NCBI RefSeq assembly: GCF_051859565.1
Contig: NZ_JBHYFK010000003.1
Coordinates: 62,001 to 126,000 of the forward strand
Direction: 5' to 3'
Length of the DNA: 64,000 nt
Source of the DNA: Glycocaulis sp051859565
Lineage (GTDB): Bacteria > Pseudomonadota > Alphaproteobacteria > Caulobacterales > Maricaulaceae
The stretch's first letter is position 1. Each line of letters opens with the position of its first letter. The notes beneath the pieces were generated by a model. That model searched no databases. It saw only the letters and a program-made list of their open reading frames with translations, and was not told the DNA's origin. A program made the translations under genes and the position numbers. This document shows positions 43,787 to 51,463 of the stretch, in pieces.

Positions 43787-45348
43787 TGGAGGCGCTCGCC
43801 CAGCCTCTGGCCCTCCTGCCCGATTATCTCGGGGGCCATTTGCGCCTGTCTCTGGGCGCCATGGCGTGCGGCCTGCTGATTGCGCTGCCACTGGGCGTGG
43901 CGGCGGCCCGCAACCGGACGATTGCAGGGCCGGCTCTGGCCATCGCAGGCATATTCCAGACCATACCGGCTCTCGCCCTGCTGGCCCTGATGGTGCCTCT
44001 GCTCGGCGGACGCATCGGTTTCATGCCTGCCTTCGCAGCGCTGACGCTCTACGCAATCCTGCCGGTGCTCCGGAATACGATAGTGGGCCTCAGGGGCGTT
44101 GATCCTGTGGTGCGCGAGGCGGCACGGGGCGTCGGCATGACCCGCGCGCAGAGCCTCTTCCGCGTGGAATTGCCGCTGGCCCTGCCGTCCATCATGGCGG
44201 GTATCCGCACCGCCTCGGTCTGGGTTATTGGCGCAGCCACGCTGGCGACCCCGGTCGGCGCAGCGTCTCTGGGCAACTACATCTTCTCCGGCCTGCAGAT
44301 GCGTAACTGGACGCTGGTGATATTCGGCTGCGTGGCCGCAGCGCTGTCAGCGCTCATCATTGATGGCTTGCTCAAGCTGATGGAAAGCGCGGCCGCGCGC
44401 CGCCGGGCAGGGCGGGCGCTTGTATCAGGGGCGGCGCTGGCGGCAATCGCCGCGATGGCTCTCATGCCTGCAGGCCTGTTTGCCGGCGGCGGTGATGCGC
44501 GCAGCGCGCGAAGTGCCCTTCACGCGCAGGCAGACGGATTTGGCGGGCAGCCCGTCACCATTGGCGCCAAGGCCTTCACCGAACAATACATACTGGCTGG
44601 CCTCATGGAGGGTGTGCTGCGCGATGCGGGCGCGGCTGTGCGCCGCCGGGACAATCTCGGCTCCACCGTCGCCTTTGACGCGCTCATTTCCGGCGAGGTG
44701 GACGTTTATGTCGACTATTCCGGCACGCTCTGGGCGACGCTGATGCAGCGCGAGGACATGCCCGGCCGCCATGTCATGCTGGCAGAGATCACCAGCTGGA
44801 TGTGGACGCAGCACGGTGTGCTGGTGCTCGGCGCGCTGGGTTTTGAGAACGCTTACGGTATCGCGGTCAGCCGTGAGCTGGCCGCACGCGAGGCGATATC
44901 CTCGATCGCAGATCTTGCGGCAATGGATGGCGTTTCCATCGGTGCGGATTCCGAATTTTTTGCACGCGCTGAATGGTCCGGGCTTCGTGACACCTACGGT
45001 CTGGCCCGCGCCCGCACACGCGCGATGGACTCCACCTTCATGTACACAGCTGTGCGTGACGGCGAGGTGGATGCCATCACCGCCTACACGACCGACGGGC
45101 GGATATCGGCGTTCGATCTGGTGATACTGGACGACCCGGCGGGGATATTGCCGCCCTATGACGCGCTGGTTCTGATCTCGCCCGCCGCCGCCAGACGTCC
45201 GGCGATCGCGCAGGCCCTTGCTCCCCTGCTCAACGCTATTGATGCCGAAGCGATGCGGGAGGCCAATGGCGTGGTTGATCTGGAGCGCCGCGCGGTAGGC
45301 GAGGCGGTGGAGCGCCTGCGCGCAAGGCTGGATCCTCGTTTCCCCTGA
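43783..45348 (+). CDS. Osmoprotectant ABC permease fused to binding protein
   Basis: 521 residues: a permease domain (about 1-210, five or six helices, EAA loop at VREAARGVGMTRAQSLFRVE) followed by a further helix (about 205-230) and a periplasmic substrate-binding domain of OpuAC/OsmX type (about 250-520, with VTIGAKAFTEQYILAGLMEG and VDVYVDYSGTLW). Fused permease-receptor proteins are known in this transporter group. With the ATPase it makes a complete two-gene importer, probably for betaine-like solutes. The ligand is inferred. Confidence 0.92.
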   Translation: MMEALAQPLALLPDYLGGHLRLSLGAMACGLLIALPLGVAAARNRTIAGPALAIAGIFQTIPALALLALMVPLLGGRIGFMPAFAALTLYAILPVLRNTIVGLRGVDPVVREAARGVGMTRAQSLFRVELPLALPSIMAGIRTASVWVIGAATLATPVGAASLGNYIFSGLQMRNWTLVIFGCVAAALSALIIDGLLKLMESAAARRRAGRALVSGAALAAIAAMALMPAGLFAGGGDARSARSALHAQADGFGGQPVTIGAKAFTEQYILAGLMEGVLRDAGAAVRRRDNLGSTVAFDALISGEVDVYVDYSGTLWATLMQREDMPGRHVMLAEITSWMWTQHGVLVLGALGFENAYGIAVSRELAAREAISSIADLAAMDGVSIGADSEFFARAEWSGLRDTYGLARARTRAMDSTFMYTAVRDGEVDAITAYTTDGRISAFDLVILDDPAGILPPYDALVLISPAAARRPAIAQALAPLLNAIDAEAMREANGVVDLERRAVGEAVERLRARLDPRFP

Positions 45349-45494
45349 CGCGCTGTTGCAATTTTGCGACATGCACAAAGCTGCACTCACATGTGCGTGC
45401 ATCGCGCGTCCCACGCTTCGCGTTGGAAAGAACGGATTGGGCATCAGTCATGCCGCGCCAACGCGCGGCGCAAGCGACCAAAAAGGGCAAACTG

Positions 45495-46247
45495 ATGCAA
45501 AAACTGGCTTTACTGGCGGCTGTGGCCGCACTCCCTCTCGCCGCCCCTTCTGCCTTCGCGCAGCCGGCTGGCGACTATAACTGGAACGGTTCCTATATCG
45601 GTGTGAATCTGGGTCAGGGCAATAATGCCGACTTTGACCTTGATGCCGAGCTGGATGTTGCGTCCGGCTCCACCTTCTTCCCAGCTGCCCTGGCTGGCGG
45701 CACCTTCCCCACCATGCGCAGCTTTGACGGTGATGGATGGGTGGGCGGTATCCAGGCCGGCGCCAACTGGCACACCGGAATGTTCGTTTTGGGCGGCGAA
45801 GTAGACGTTCAGCTGTCCGATATCAGCTCCAGCATTTCCATCCCGAACGCTCCGGGCGGTGCGACGAGCAACCCGGACGGGTTCACAGACCTGAATTTCG
45901 AGGTGGATTACTTCGCTACCGCCCGCCTGCGTGCTGGCGTCGCGCTTGACCGTTTCCTGATCTACGCGACGGGTGGCGGTGCCTATGGCCGCGTCGATTT
46001 TGACCGCAACTACCGTGTGGGCACTGCTGAAATCACCGATAGCACCACATCAGACCAGTTCGGCTGGACCTATGGTGCCGGTGTCGAGTGGGGCATGACC
46101 GATTTCTGGACCCTGCGCGCCGAGTATTCGCGTGTGGATCTGGGCAGCGACAGCTTCGACACCAGCTATTCTGACGGCACGATTGGCCGCGCCAGCATCG
46201 ACACCCAGTTCGATGTGATCCGCGCCGGTGTGAATTTCCGCTTCTAG
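45495..46247 (+). CDS. Outer-membrane beta-barrel protein, Omp25/31-like
   Basis: 250 residues: signal peptide (1-22, cut at AFAQ) and a predicted eight-strand barrel with NGSYIGVNLGQGNN, DGDGWVGGIQAGANWHTGMF, a YATGGGAYGRVDF strand and a C-terminus DVIRAGVNFRF, the terminal Phe typical of outer-membrane proteins. Family members give structural stability or adhesion. ATG at 45495 starts the signal peptide; an upstream in-frame extension is unlikely. It ends at a strong terminator. Confidence 0.9.
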   Translation: MQKLALLAAVAALPLAAPSAFAQPAGDYNWNGSYIGVNLGQGNNADFDLDAELDVASGSTFFPAALAGGTFPTMRSFDGDGWVGGIQAGANWHTGMFVLGGEVDVQLSDISSSISIPNAPGGATSNPDGFTDLNFEVDYFATARLRAGVALDRFLIYATGGGAYGRVDFDRNYRVGTAEITDSTTSDQFGWTYGAGVEWGMTDFWTLRAEYSRVDLGSDSFDTSYSDGTIGRASIDTQFDVIRAGVNFRF

Positions 46248-46270
46248 CGCGCGGAACTAGCGTCAGCAAA

Positions 46271-46302
46271 AAGGCCCCGGCTGTCCTCTGGCCGGGGCCT
46301 TT
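46271..46302. terminator. Bidirectional intrinsic terminator
   Basis: AAGGCCCCGGC / GCCGGGGCCTT, 11-bp perfect stem with a 9-nt loop and A-rich/T-rich flanks, 24 nt after the barrel gene and 25 nt after the convergent phoH stop. Confidence 0.88.
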
Positions 46303-46326
46303 ATGGTGTGTGCTGCCGCCGGGCGG

Positions 46327-47079
46327 TTACAATACGTCGAGCATCGAAGCCACCAGCGGGTGGCGCACAATGTCCTTGGCTTCCAGCCGGACCACGGCGA
46401 TGTCGTCAACCGTCTCAAGGCGCTCGCAGATATCCTTCAGGCCGGACATTTCCGGCAGAAGGTCTGTCTGCGCCGGATCGCCGGTGACGACCATGGTGGA
46501 GTTCCAGCCCAGACGCGTCAGCAGCATCTTAAGCTGGCCGTAGGTGCAGTTCTGGGCCTCGTCGACGACGATATAGGCGTTGTTGAGCGTGCGCCCGCGC
46601 ATATAGGCAATCGGCGCAATCTCGATCAGGCCTTCGGCCATCAGCGCTTTCAGGCGTTTCGGGCTCAGCCGGTCAGCCAGCGCGTCGTAGAGCGGGCGCA
46701 GATAGGGCGCGAGCTTTTCTTCCAGAGCGCCGGGCAGGAAGCCGATATGCTCGCCCGCCTCGACCGCCGGGCGTGACAGGACGATGCGCCCCACCTGACC
46801 GCTCTCCAGTGCCTCGACCGCCTTGGAGACGGCCAGATAGGTCTTGCCGGTACCGGCCGGCCCCATGGCCATGACAAGATTATGGCCGTCTATCGCATCC
46901 ATCAGCCGCGCCTGCCCCTCAGAGCGCGGTTTGACGTTCTTGATATAGCGCTGGTCCCGCATGGGTTCATTGTCGTCAGGTGACCAGTTCGTGCCGGGGA
47001 AGAGGGCGCGGACCTTCTCCTCCTCATAATGCTCGGCATTGAATCCGCCCTGACGGCGTTTTGCGGTGCGCTTGCTCAT
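46327..47079 (-). CDS. PhoH-family ATPase (short type)
   Basis: 250-residue cytosolic P-loop ATPase. Walker A GPAGTGKTYL, Walker B IVVDEAQNCT and the C-terminal VVTGDPAQTDLLP sensor are present. The protein lacks the longer N-terminal domain of the ybeZ-type PhoH found beside ybeY, and no ybeY is near. The role is poorly defined, with links to phosphate starvation and RNA metabolism. GGAGG lies before the ATG. A perfect intrinsic terminator ends just upstream of its ribosome site, so its own promoter must lie very close or it depends on read-through. Confidence 0.93.
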   Translation of the reverse strand: MSKRTAKRRQGGFNAEHYEEEKVRALFPGTNWSPDDNEPMRDQRYIKNVKPRSEGQARLMDAIDGHNLVMAMGPAGTGKTYLAVSKAVEALESGQVGRIVLSRPAVEAGEHIGFLPGALEEKLAPYLRPLYDALADRLSPKRLKALMAEGLIEIAPIAYMRGRTLNNAYIVVDEAQNCTYGQLKMLLTRLGWNSTMVVTGDPAQTDLLPEMSGLKDICERLETVDDIAVVRLEAKDIVRHPLVASMLDVL

Positions 47080-47099
47080 GATGGCGTCCTCCGGACAAG

Positions 47100-47318
47100 A
47101 AAAAACCCCTCATGCGGGTGCACAAGGGGCGGGCAAAGGCGATTCAGGCTGGACAGGGCAGATGCGGAACGGGCGGCCGATCCAAACGGGTCTGGCGTTG
47201 GGGGTGCATACGGCATTGCGCCGCGGGCCTCCTTGCAAGAAGCGTCTATCCCTCACGATCGATCCGAAGAAGCCGCCGGGGGCGGCTGTTCCCCTCTCGA
47301 ATCGCATCTACAGTCTCA
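47100..47318 (-). ncRNA. Candidate structured RNA, possibly 6S RNA
   Basis: In the 347-bp gene-free gap between phoH and the carbonic anhydrase gene, minus strand. A closing stem GUAGAUGCG (47303-47311) / CGCAUCUGC (47158-47166) encloses about 135 nt. Inside are a GGGGAACAGCC / GGCCGCCCGUUCC helix region, an asymmetric middle, and further GC hairpins (GCCGCCCCCGGCGGC), the overall rod-with-bubble shape of 6S RNA. A U6 intrinsic terminator ends the transcript. There is no open frame with a ribosome site. The terminator argues strongly for a minus-strand transcript; the 6S identity is a hypothesis based on architecture. Confidence 0.45.
47101..47129 (-). terminator. Intrinsic terminator upstream of phoH
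   Basis: Minus strand: CCCCUUGUGC / GCAUGAGGGG forms 10 continuous pairs (two G-U), loop ACCC, followed at once by U6. It reads in the phoH direction but lies before that gene, so it must end a separate upstream RNA or attenuate phoH. Confidence 0.8.
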
Positions 47319-47426
47319 TGCTAAGACAGTGAACGAAGTATGAGTCAGCCCGTCGCTGAAACTTCACATCCAGGCGATGCAGTTTCGCCACGCAATGCTG
47401 ATGCAACGAGCAGGAAGGAACACATT

Positions 47427-47948
47427 ATGGGCGTTTACGAGCTGGACGGGGTGCGTCCGAAGATCGGCGAGGGTGTGTGGATCGCGCCGGGCGCCACCGT
47501 GCTGGGCCGCGTCACGCTGGGGCGCAATGTGTCGGTCTGGTTCGGGGCCGTGCTACGCGGCGATGTGGAAGACATCGTGATCGGCGATGACACCAATATC
47601 CAGGACGGCACGGTGATCCATGCCGATCCCGGCAAGCCGACAATCCTTGGCAAGGGCATCACGGTTGGCCATCAGGCCATGCTGCATGGCTGCCAGATTG
47701 GCGATTACTCGCTGGTGGGTATCGGCGCGACCATCCTTAATGGCGCGAAAATCGGGAAGAACTGCCTCATCGGCGCACACGCCCTTGTCACCGAGGGCAA
47801 GGAGATACCGGACAATTCCATGGTGCTGGGCTCACCGGGCAAGGTGGTGAAAACGCTGGAGGGGGGGATGAGCGACATCTTCAAGGCCAGCGCGGACCAC
47901 TATGTCGCCAATGCGAAGCGCTTTGCGGAGGGTTTGAGGGAGATTTGA
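47427..47948 (+). CDS. Gamma-carbonic anhydrase family protein
   Basis: 173-residue left-handed beta-helix protein of the gamma-class carbonic anhydrase/YrdA group. Hexapeptide repeats run from about 12 to 140. Zinc-ligand histidines appear in DGTVIHAD and GHQAMLHGC. Some members hydrate CO2, others lack activity. The ATG at 47427, after AGGAAGGA, is used; there is an in-frame upstream start but no family sequence before this point. It is followed by a dispersed repeat. Confidence 0.93.
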   Translation: MGVYELDGVRPKIGEGVWIAPGATVLGRVTLGRNVSVWFGAVLRGDVEDIVIGDDTNIQDGTVIHADPGKPTILGKGITVGHQAMLHGCQIGDYSLVGIGATILNGAKIGKNCLIGAHALVTEGKEIPDNSMVLGSPGKVVKTLEGGMSDIFKASADHYVANAKRFAEGLREI

Positions 47949-47959
47949 GGGAGATTTTT

Positions 47960-48069
47960 CCCTCGTGCTTCGAGACGCGCTTGAAGAAGCGCTCCTCAGC
48001 ATGAGGGAGAAGTACAAGCGCCCCTCATCCTGAGGGGGAGCGATAGCGAGCGTCTCGAAGGACGAGGGG
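47960..48069. repeat. Pair of dispersed inverted repeats
   Basis: Two palindromic units between convergent genes: CCCTCGTGCTTCGAGACGCG paired with GCTCCTCAGCATGAGGG (47960-48006) and CCCCTCATCCTGAGG with CGTCTCGAAGGACGAGGGG (48021-48069). The CGTCTCGAAG/CGAGGGG core recurs at 22.8 and 51.2-51.3 kb. They may serve as bidirectional terminators here. Confidence 0.75.
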
Positions 48070-48079
48070 CGAGAGCCCG

Positions 48080-48580
48080 CTACTGCGGACGGCCCCAGAG
48101 CTCGCGGATGCGCTGGTCGGTTTCGCGGCCGAAATTGAACCAGGCCGTGCGGTCGCGAGAGGCGTCGACCACGATCAGCTTGTCTTCGCGGGCCAGTAGA
48201 TGGCTCAGCTCATTGCGCAGCGTGGCCGCTGTGGACGGTGCGCGCAGCAGCCATACGCCCGGCGCAATATTTTCCGCATCGCCGAAATCTTTTAGCGCGG
48301 CTTCAAATCCGGCGCGGCTGTCATCGCCCAGATTGGCGACAACGACAAAGTTGGCGGTGCGCGCATCGGTCGGCGCGGGGCGTTTGGTGCCGGGGCTGCG
48401 GCGGGCTTCGTCCAGCCACGCCTTGAACTGCGGCACGTCGGTGGCGTTTTCCCAGCCATCCTCGCGGCTTTGCGAAACCACTGAATGGCTGGCGATACGT
48501 CCCTCACTGACGAAGGCGCGCATCTGCGCCCCCGTATAGGGTCCGTACACACGGCCATCGACTTTCACAAACCAGGACAT
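48080..48580 (-). CDS. GYF_2-domain protein
   Basis: 166 residues. An N-terminal GYF_2 (DUF4339) domain (about 1-55: MSWFVKVDGRVYGPYTGAQM, then EDGWENATDVPQF) is followed by an alpha/beta region of unknown kind (about 75-165) with ANFVVVANLGDDSRAGFEAA and EDKLIVVDASRDRTAWFNFG. GYF_2 domains bind proline-rich peptides or accompany membrane proteins. The ATG at 48580 starts the domain exactly. Function unknown. Confidence 0.75.
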   Translation of the reverse strand: MSWFVKVDGRVYGPYTGAQMRAFVSEGRIASHSVVSQSREDGWENATDVPQFKAWLDEARRSPGTKRPAPTDARTANFVVVANLGDDSRAGFEAALKDFGDAENIAPGVWLLRAPSTAATLRNELSHLLAREDKLIVVDASRDRTAWFNFGRETDQRIRELWGRPQ

Positions 48581-48750
48581 CGCAATTCCATCATCCCGCG
48601 GCATTGGCGTCACACTCCATCCAAGCCCTCAAAAAGAGACTATGCAGGGCTTACGGCAAGATTCAGGCCGGTTGGCGCAAGTATGGGCCACAAACATGAC
48701 TTTTTATGCCGCGTGCGCAGACAAAAGGCAGCCCCGGCGGAAATCTCACC

Positions 48751-49359
48751 TTATCCCCGGGGCGGATCGAACGACACCGCGAAGCCGTTGTCCAGCCAGC
48801 GAGTCACCCGGCCTGTCAGGTCGCCCACGCTGACGCTTTCGCCCACACGGGGACGCTCCAGACAGGCAAAGGCGGCCCCGGAAATCGACACATCCACAAG
48901 GTCTGCCTGGATCAGCACGCCGTCTTTCAGGCGGATTTTTACCCGCCCCGTTCCGGGCTTTCTGGGCGCGGCGCGGTCTTCTTCAAGGCCCAGGCGCTCC
49001 ATATTGAAACGCCAGGTGATGGCATCGCCCAGCCGGTCGCGCTTGCGCTGTGTCGTGTTGAACCGCACGGCAAAGCCGCGTGCGCCCGCGCGCACCACAT
49101 CGCCCTCGACCCGGCCGAGCCCGTCAAACAGCATGACAATGCGCTCGCCCAGTGCGGGCGGGGCCTCGGCGGCGATTTTCGCGCCGCCGGGAGATACATC
49201 AATGAGGGTGCAGGCAAATTCCCCGCGTACGGGATCGAGATAGCGTCCGGGCAGGCGCAAGGGCACACGGCGGTGACGGCGCTGCTCCTGCGCGCCGGCG
49301 GCCGCTATGCGTATCTTGCGCTTGTCCAGGCGCGTGCTCAGATCGGTGACAGGTCCCAT
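48751..49359 (-). CDS. Tandem PilZ-domain protein
   Basis: 202 residues with two PilZ-like domains. The first (about 25-110) has RRHRRVPLRLPGRY (RxxxR) and LIDVSPGGAKI (D/NxSxxG), the full c-di-GMP signature. The second (about 130-200) keeps VDVSISGAAFA but lacks a clear RxxxR, so it probably does not bind the nucleotide. It is a candidate c-di-GMP effector alongside the EAL protein at 13.5-14.7 kb. Cytosolic, no output domain. Confidence 0.82.
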   Translation of the reverse strand: MGPVTDLSTRLDKRKIRIAAAGAQEQRRHRRVPLRLPGRYLDPVRGEFACTLIDVSPGGAKIAAEAPPALGERIVMLFDGLGRVEGDVVRAGARGFAVRFNTTQRKRDRLGDAITWRFNMERLGLEEDRAAPRKPGTGRVKIRLKDGVLIQADLVDVSISGAAFACLERPRVGESVSVGDLTGRVTRWLDNGFAVSFDPPRG

Positions 49360-49417
49360 GCCAGCCTCATTGTCCAGGGCGGCAATCTAGGCTGGTGCTG
49401 GTTAAAATTTGGAGAAA

Positions 49418-49978
49418 CTAGCCGTCATTGGCCGCGCGGGCAGGCACGCGTACATCGCGAAGCCCTCTGAACACCTGCACCGAGCTTTCCGGCTCCACCG
49501 CCGGGCGCAACTCCTTGAGGATGTGACGCACGGCGGGGCGGCCATCCAGGCTACGTCCCTGCAAGGGCTGGTAGAGGCCCAGACACCGGTCCACCCACCC
49601 CTCAGGCCCGCGAAGGGGAAGAAGCGCTATCTCCACCTCTACAGAGCGGCCATCGAGCGAGGCCGCATCGGCGAGCGCGCAGGCAGGGGCCGGCACGCTT
49701 AACGCTCCCTCGATCAGGGCCGTCATATGCTGGCGGTCATGGCCGCGCCACAGGCCCAGAAAGTTCTGGTCCTTGAACTCGCGCGCATGCATCTGGCACA
49801 GCGAGGTGCCCGCCAGACGGAAGATATGATGGTCACGGTCCATCCGGCGCAGGATGAACAGATGGCTAAGGAGCCCGGCCAGATCGCGCGGCGCAATATC
49901 GCCGCGCGCCGGCGCGGAACGGCCCAGCCTTCTCGCATCCCAGTACGCAAACAGCGTCTTTGTGTTCTCGTGGCGCAT
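49418..49978 (-). CDS. PAS_5-family domain protein
   Basis: 186 residues with the alphaproteobacterial PAS_5 pattern: LFAYWDARRLGRSAPARGDI, PRDLAGLLSHLFILRR, IFRLAGTSLCQMHAREFKDQ and a terminal PAS strand region. It has no kinase or output domain; relatives are unassigned, and some are near PilZ genes as here (58 nt before the PilZ gene on the same strand). The ATG at 49978 with AGAGGA upstream fits the family start. Confidence 0.8.
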   Translation of the reverse strand: MRHENTKTLFAYWDARRLGRSAPARGDIAPRDLAGLLSHLFILRRMDRDHHIFRLAGTSLCQMHAREFKDQNFLGLWRGHDRQHMTALIEGALSVPAPACALADAASLDGRSVEVEIALLPLRGPEGWVDRCLGLYQPLQGRSLDGRPAVRHILKELRPAVEPESSVQVFRGLRDVRVPARAANDG

Positions 49979-50155
49979 AGGCAGCCCGTCCTCTTTAGTC
50001 CCTTTACGGGGAGCGCGTTGCCAGTCCTGCTTTCGGACAGGCGTGCTCCGGTCGGGGCGGGGGACTGCAAGCGCCTTGCCAAGTGTTTTTTGCGCCTCCT
50101 CCTGAAACCGGCATCCTTCTTGCGGGAAGCCGTGCAAACAGACGGGAGTGACCCA

Positions 50156-51037
50156 ATGGGCGTTTCAACTCGATACGCAAAAGCGCTTGGCGTAGTGATC
50201 GCAGCGACCTTTGCCAGCGCAGCGGCCGCTGCCGCGCAGCATCACGGGCCGACGCCGGTATCTCCGCCGCCGCCCAGCCATCATTGCTGCCAGCACGGGC
50301 ACGGGCCGCAGGTGCGCACGCCCTCGATCCGCATTGGCGGGCCATCGGTTCATATCGGCGGGCCGCGCATCAATATTGGCGGCGTCTATCTGAACAATCA
50401 GATCAATGTGAACGTGAACGCCTCTGCCAGCGCCAGCGCGATGGCGGTAGCGGGCGCGCAGGCGGGCAGCAACACGATCGTTTACGCAGGCGGGGGCTAT
50501 ATCTCGCGCGGTACCGCCCCGGCAGCGACTGCCATTGCGGGCCTTGCACTCGCCGACGAGTACGAGATGGAAGAAGAGCGCCATTCACGCTGGATAGAGG
50601 GCTGGCGCGTGGTGCGCGCGGTCTGCATCGATGACCGGGGCACGCCGCACCCCGCCTCGCGCCCCGAACGCGATGAGCGCGTGCGCGAAGGCTTTGAGGG
50701 CGAGATTTTCCGCTGCATGGCTGGTACCACGCTGCAGGCGACGCTGGGTAACCGCCTGGAAAGCGACGACGACATTTTTGAGGGCGGTCAGGTCATCCAG
50801 TGCCAGCGCGGCGATGCGCTGCGCTATGGACGCGGCGGGGAGGTGTTCTGCGCCCCCGCAGAGGCCATGCGCGATTGTAATGAGCGCTCGCTTCTACGCC
50901 TTTACGGGCCGGGCGTACGCCTTGTCTATGTGCGCTTTGAAGAGCGCTACACGGCGATGCGCGAGCGCCGCAGTGCGCGCCGCACGGCCACCGGCCTCAA
51001 CCTGATGCTCGATGGCGGCGTGGGCGGGTATCACTAG
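50156..51037 (+). CDS. Secreted Gly/Asn/Ala-repeat protein of unknown function
   Basis: 293 residues: signal peptide (about 1-27, ASAAAAAAQ), a His/Cys/Pro patch (PPPPSHHCCQHGHG), short IGGP repeats (SIRIGGPSVHIGGPRINIGG), then NQINVNVNASASASAMAVAG, which looks like a low-complexity beta stack. A globular C-terminal part (about 140-290) with six cysteines in pairs follows (VCIDDRG, IFRCMAG, IQCQRGD, VFCAPAE, RDCNERS). Probably exported to the cell surface. Not recognised as a named family. Start chosen at the ATG with GGGAGTG upstream. It is divergent from the PAS_5 gene. Confidence 0.7.
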   Translation: MGVSTRYAKALGVVIAATFASAAAAAAQHHGPTPVSPPPPSHHCCQHGHGPQVRTPSIRIGGPSVHIGGPRINIGGVYLNNQINVNVNASASASAMAVAGAQAGSNTIVYAGGGYISRGTAPAATAIAGLALADEYEMEEERHSRWIEGWRVVRAVCIDDRGTPHPASRPERDERVREGFEGEIFRCMAGTTLQATLGNRLESDDDIFEGGQVIQCQRGDALRYGRGGEVFCAPAEAMRDCNERSLLRLYGPGVRLVYVRFEERYTAMRERRSARRTATGLNLMLDGGVGGYH

Positions 51038-51039
51038 CC

Positions 51040-51318
51040 CTGAACTCCCGGCCGACCGCAGGGAGAGCCGGGACCGGGTTCAGGAGTAATTCTGATAGAG
51101 GCCCCGGGTCTCGCGACGCGCTCGCCCGGGGTTTCAGGGAAGTATGAAGTTCTGAACTCCCGGAGGCCCGTGAGGGCCATCCGGGACCTGCCGCCAGAGG
51201 CCTTCTTGCCTCGCCCTTCGAGACGCTCACGGGCGTTTGCCCTCAGGGTGAGGAAAGAAGGCATAACCCCTCATGCTGAGGAGCAGGCAAAGCCTGCGTC
51301 TCGAAGCACGAGGGGTTC
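51040..51318. repeat. Block of four dispersed palindromic repeats
   Basis: In the 426-bp gap between the surface-type gene and the pentapeptide gene: two CTGAACTCCCGG units (51040-51086 and 51152-51195), one GCCCCGGGTCTCGCGACGCG unit ending GGGGTTTCAG (51101-51138), then a TTCGAGACGC...GCGTCTCGAAG pair (51217-51306). The same classes occur at 28.9 and 48.0 kb. No coding sequence is seen in this gap. Confidence 0.75.
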
Positions 51319-51345
51319 ACACACCAACACACCCCACCTGACCGG

Positions 51346-51376
51346 CCCCGGAGCTTCCCGGGGCCATTTTTTTTGC
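51346..51376 (+). terminator. Intrinsic terminator
   Basis: GGCCCCGG / CCGGGGCC, perfect 8-bp stem with a 6-nt loop, followed by ATTTTTTTT. It reads on the plus strand, at the end of the repeat block and 88 nt before the pentapeptide gene start. Confidence 0.85.
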
Positions 51377-51463
51377 GCGGCAACCACCGTCCCGCCCGCG
51401 TAATCCCCGGCCAGAACCCGCGACACGCTTGACGTGCGCCCGAAACCGGGGCGCAGTCGGGAT

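Noticed and set aside
44425..45444. 339-codon minus-strand frame opposite the osmoprotectant binding domain
   Set aside because: Antisense to a recognised fusion protein, with no domain features.
47029..47343. Plus-strand ORFs across the gap between phoH and the carbonic anhydrase gene
   Set aside because: They run against the candidate RNA and its terminator, with Arg/Pro/Gly-rich content and no ribosome site.
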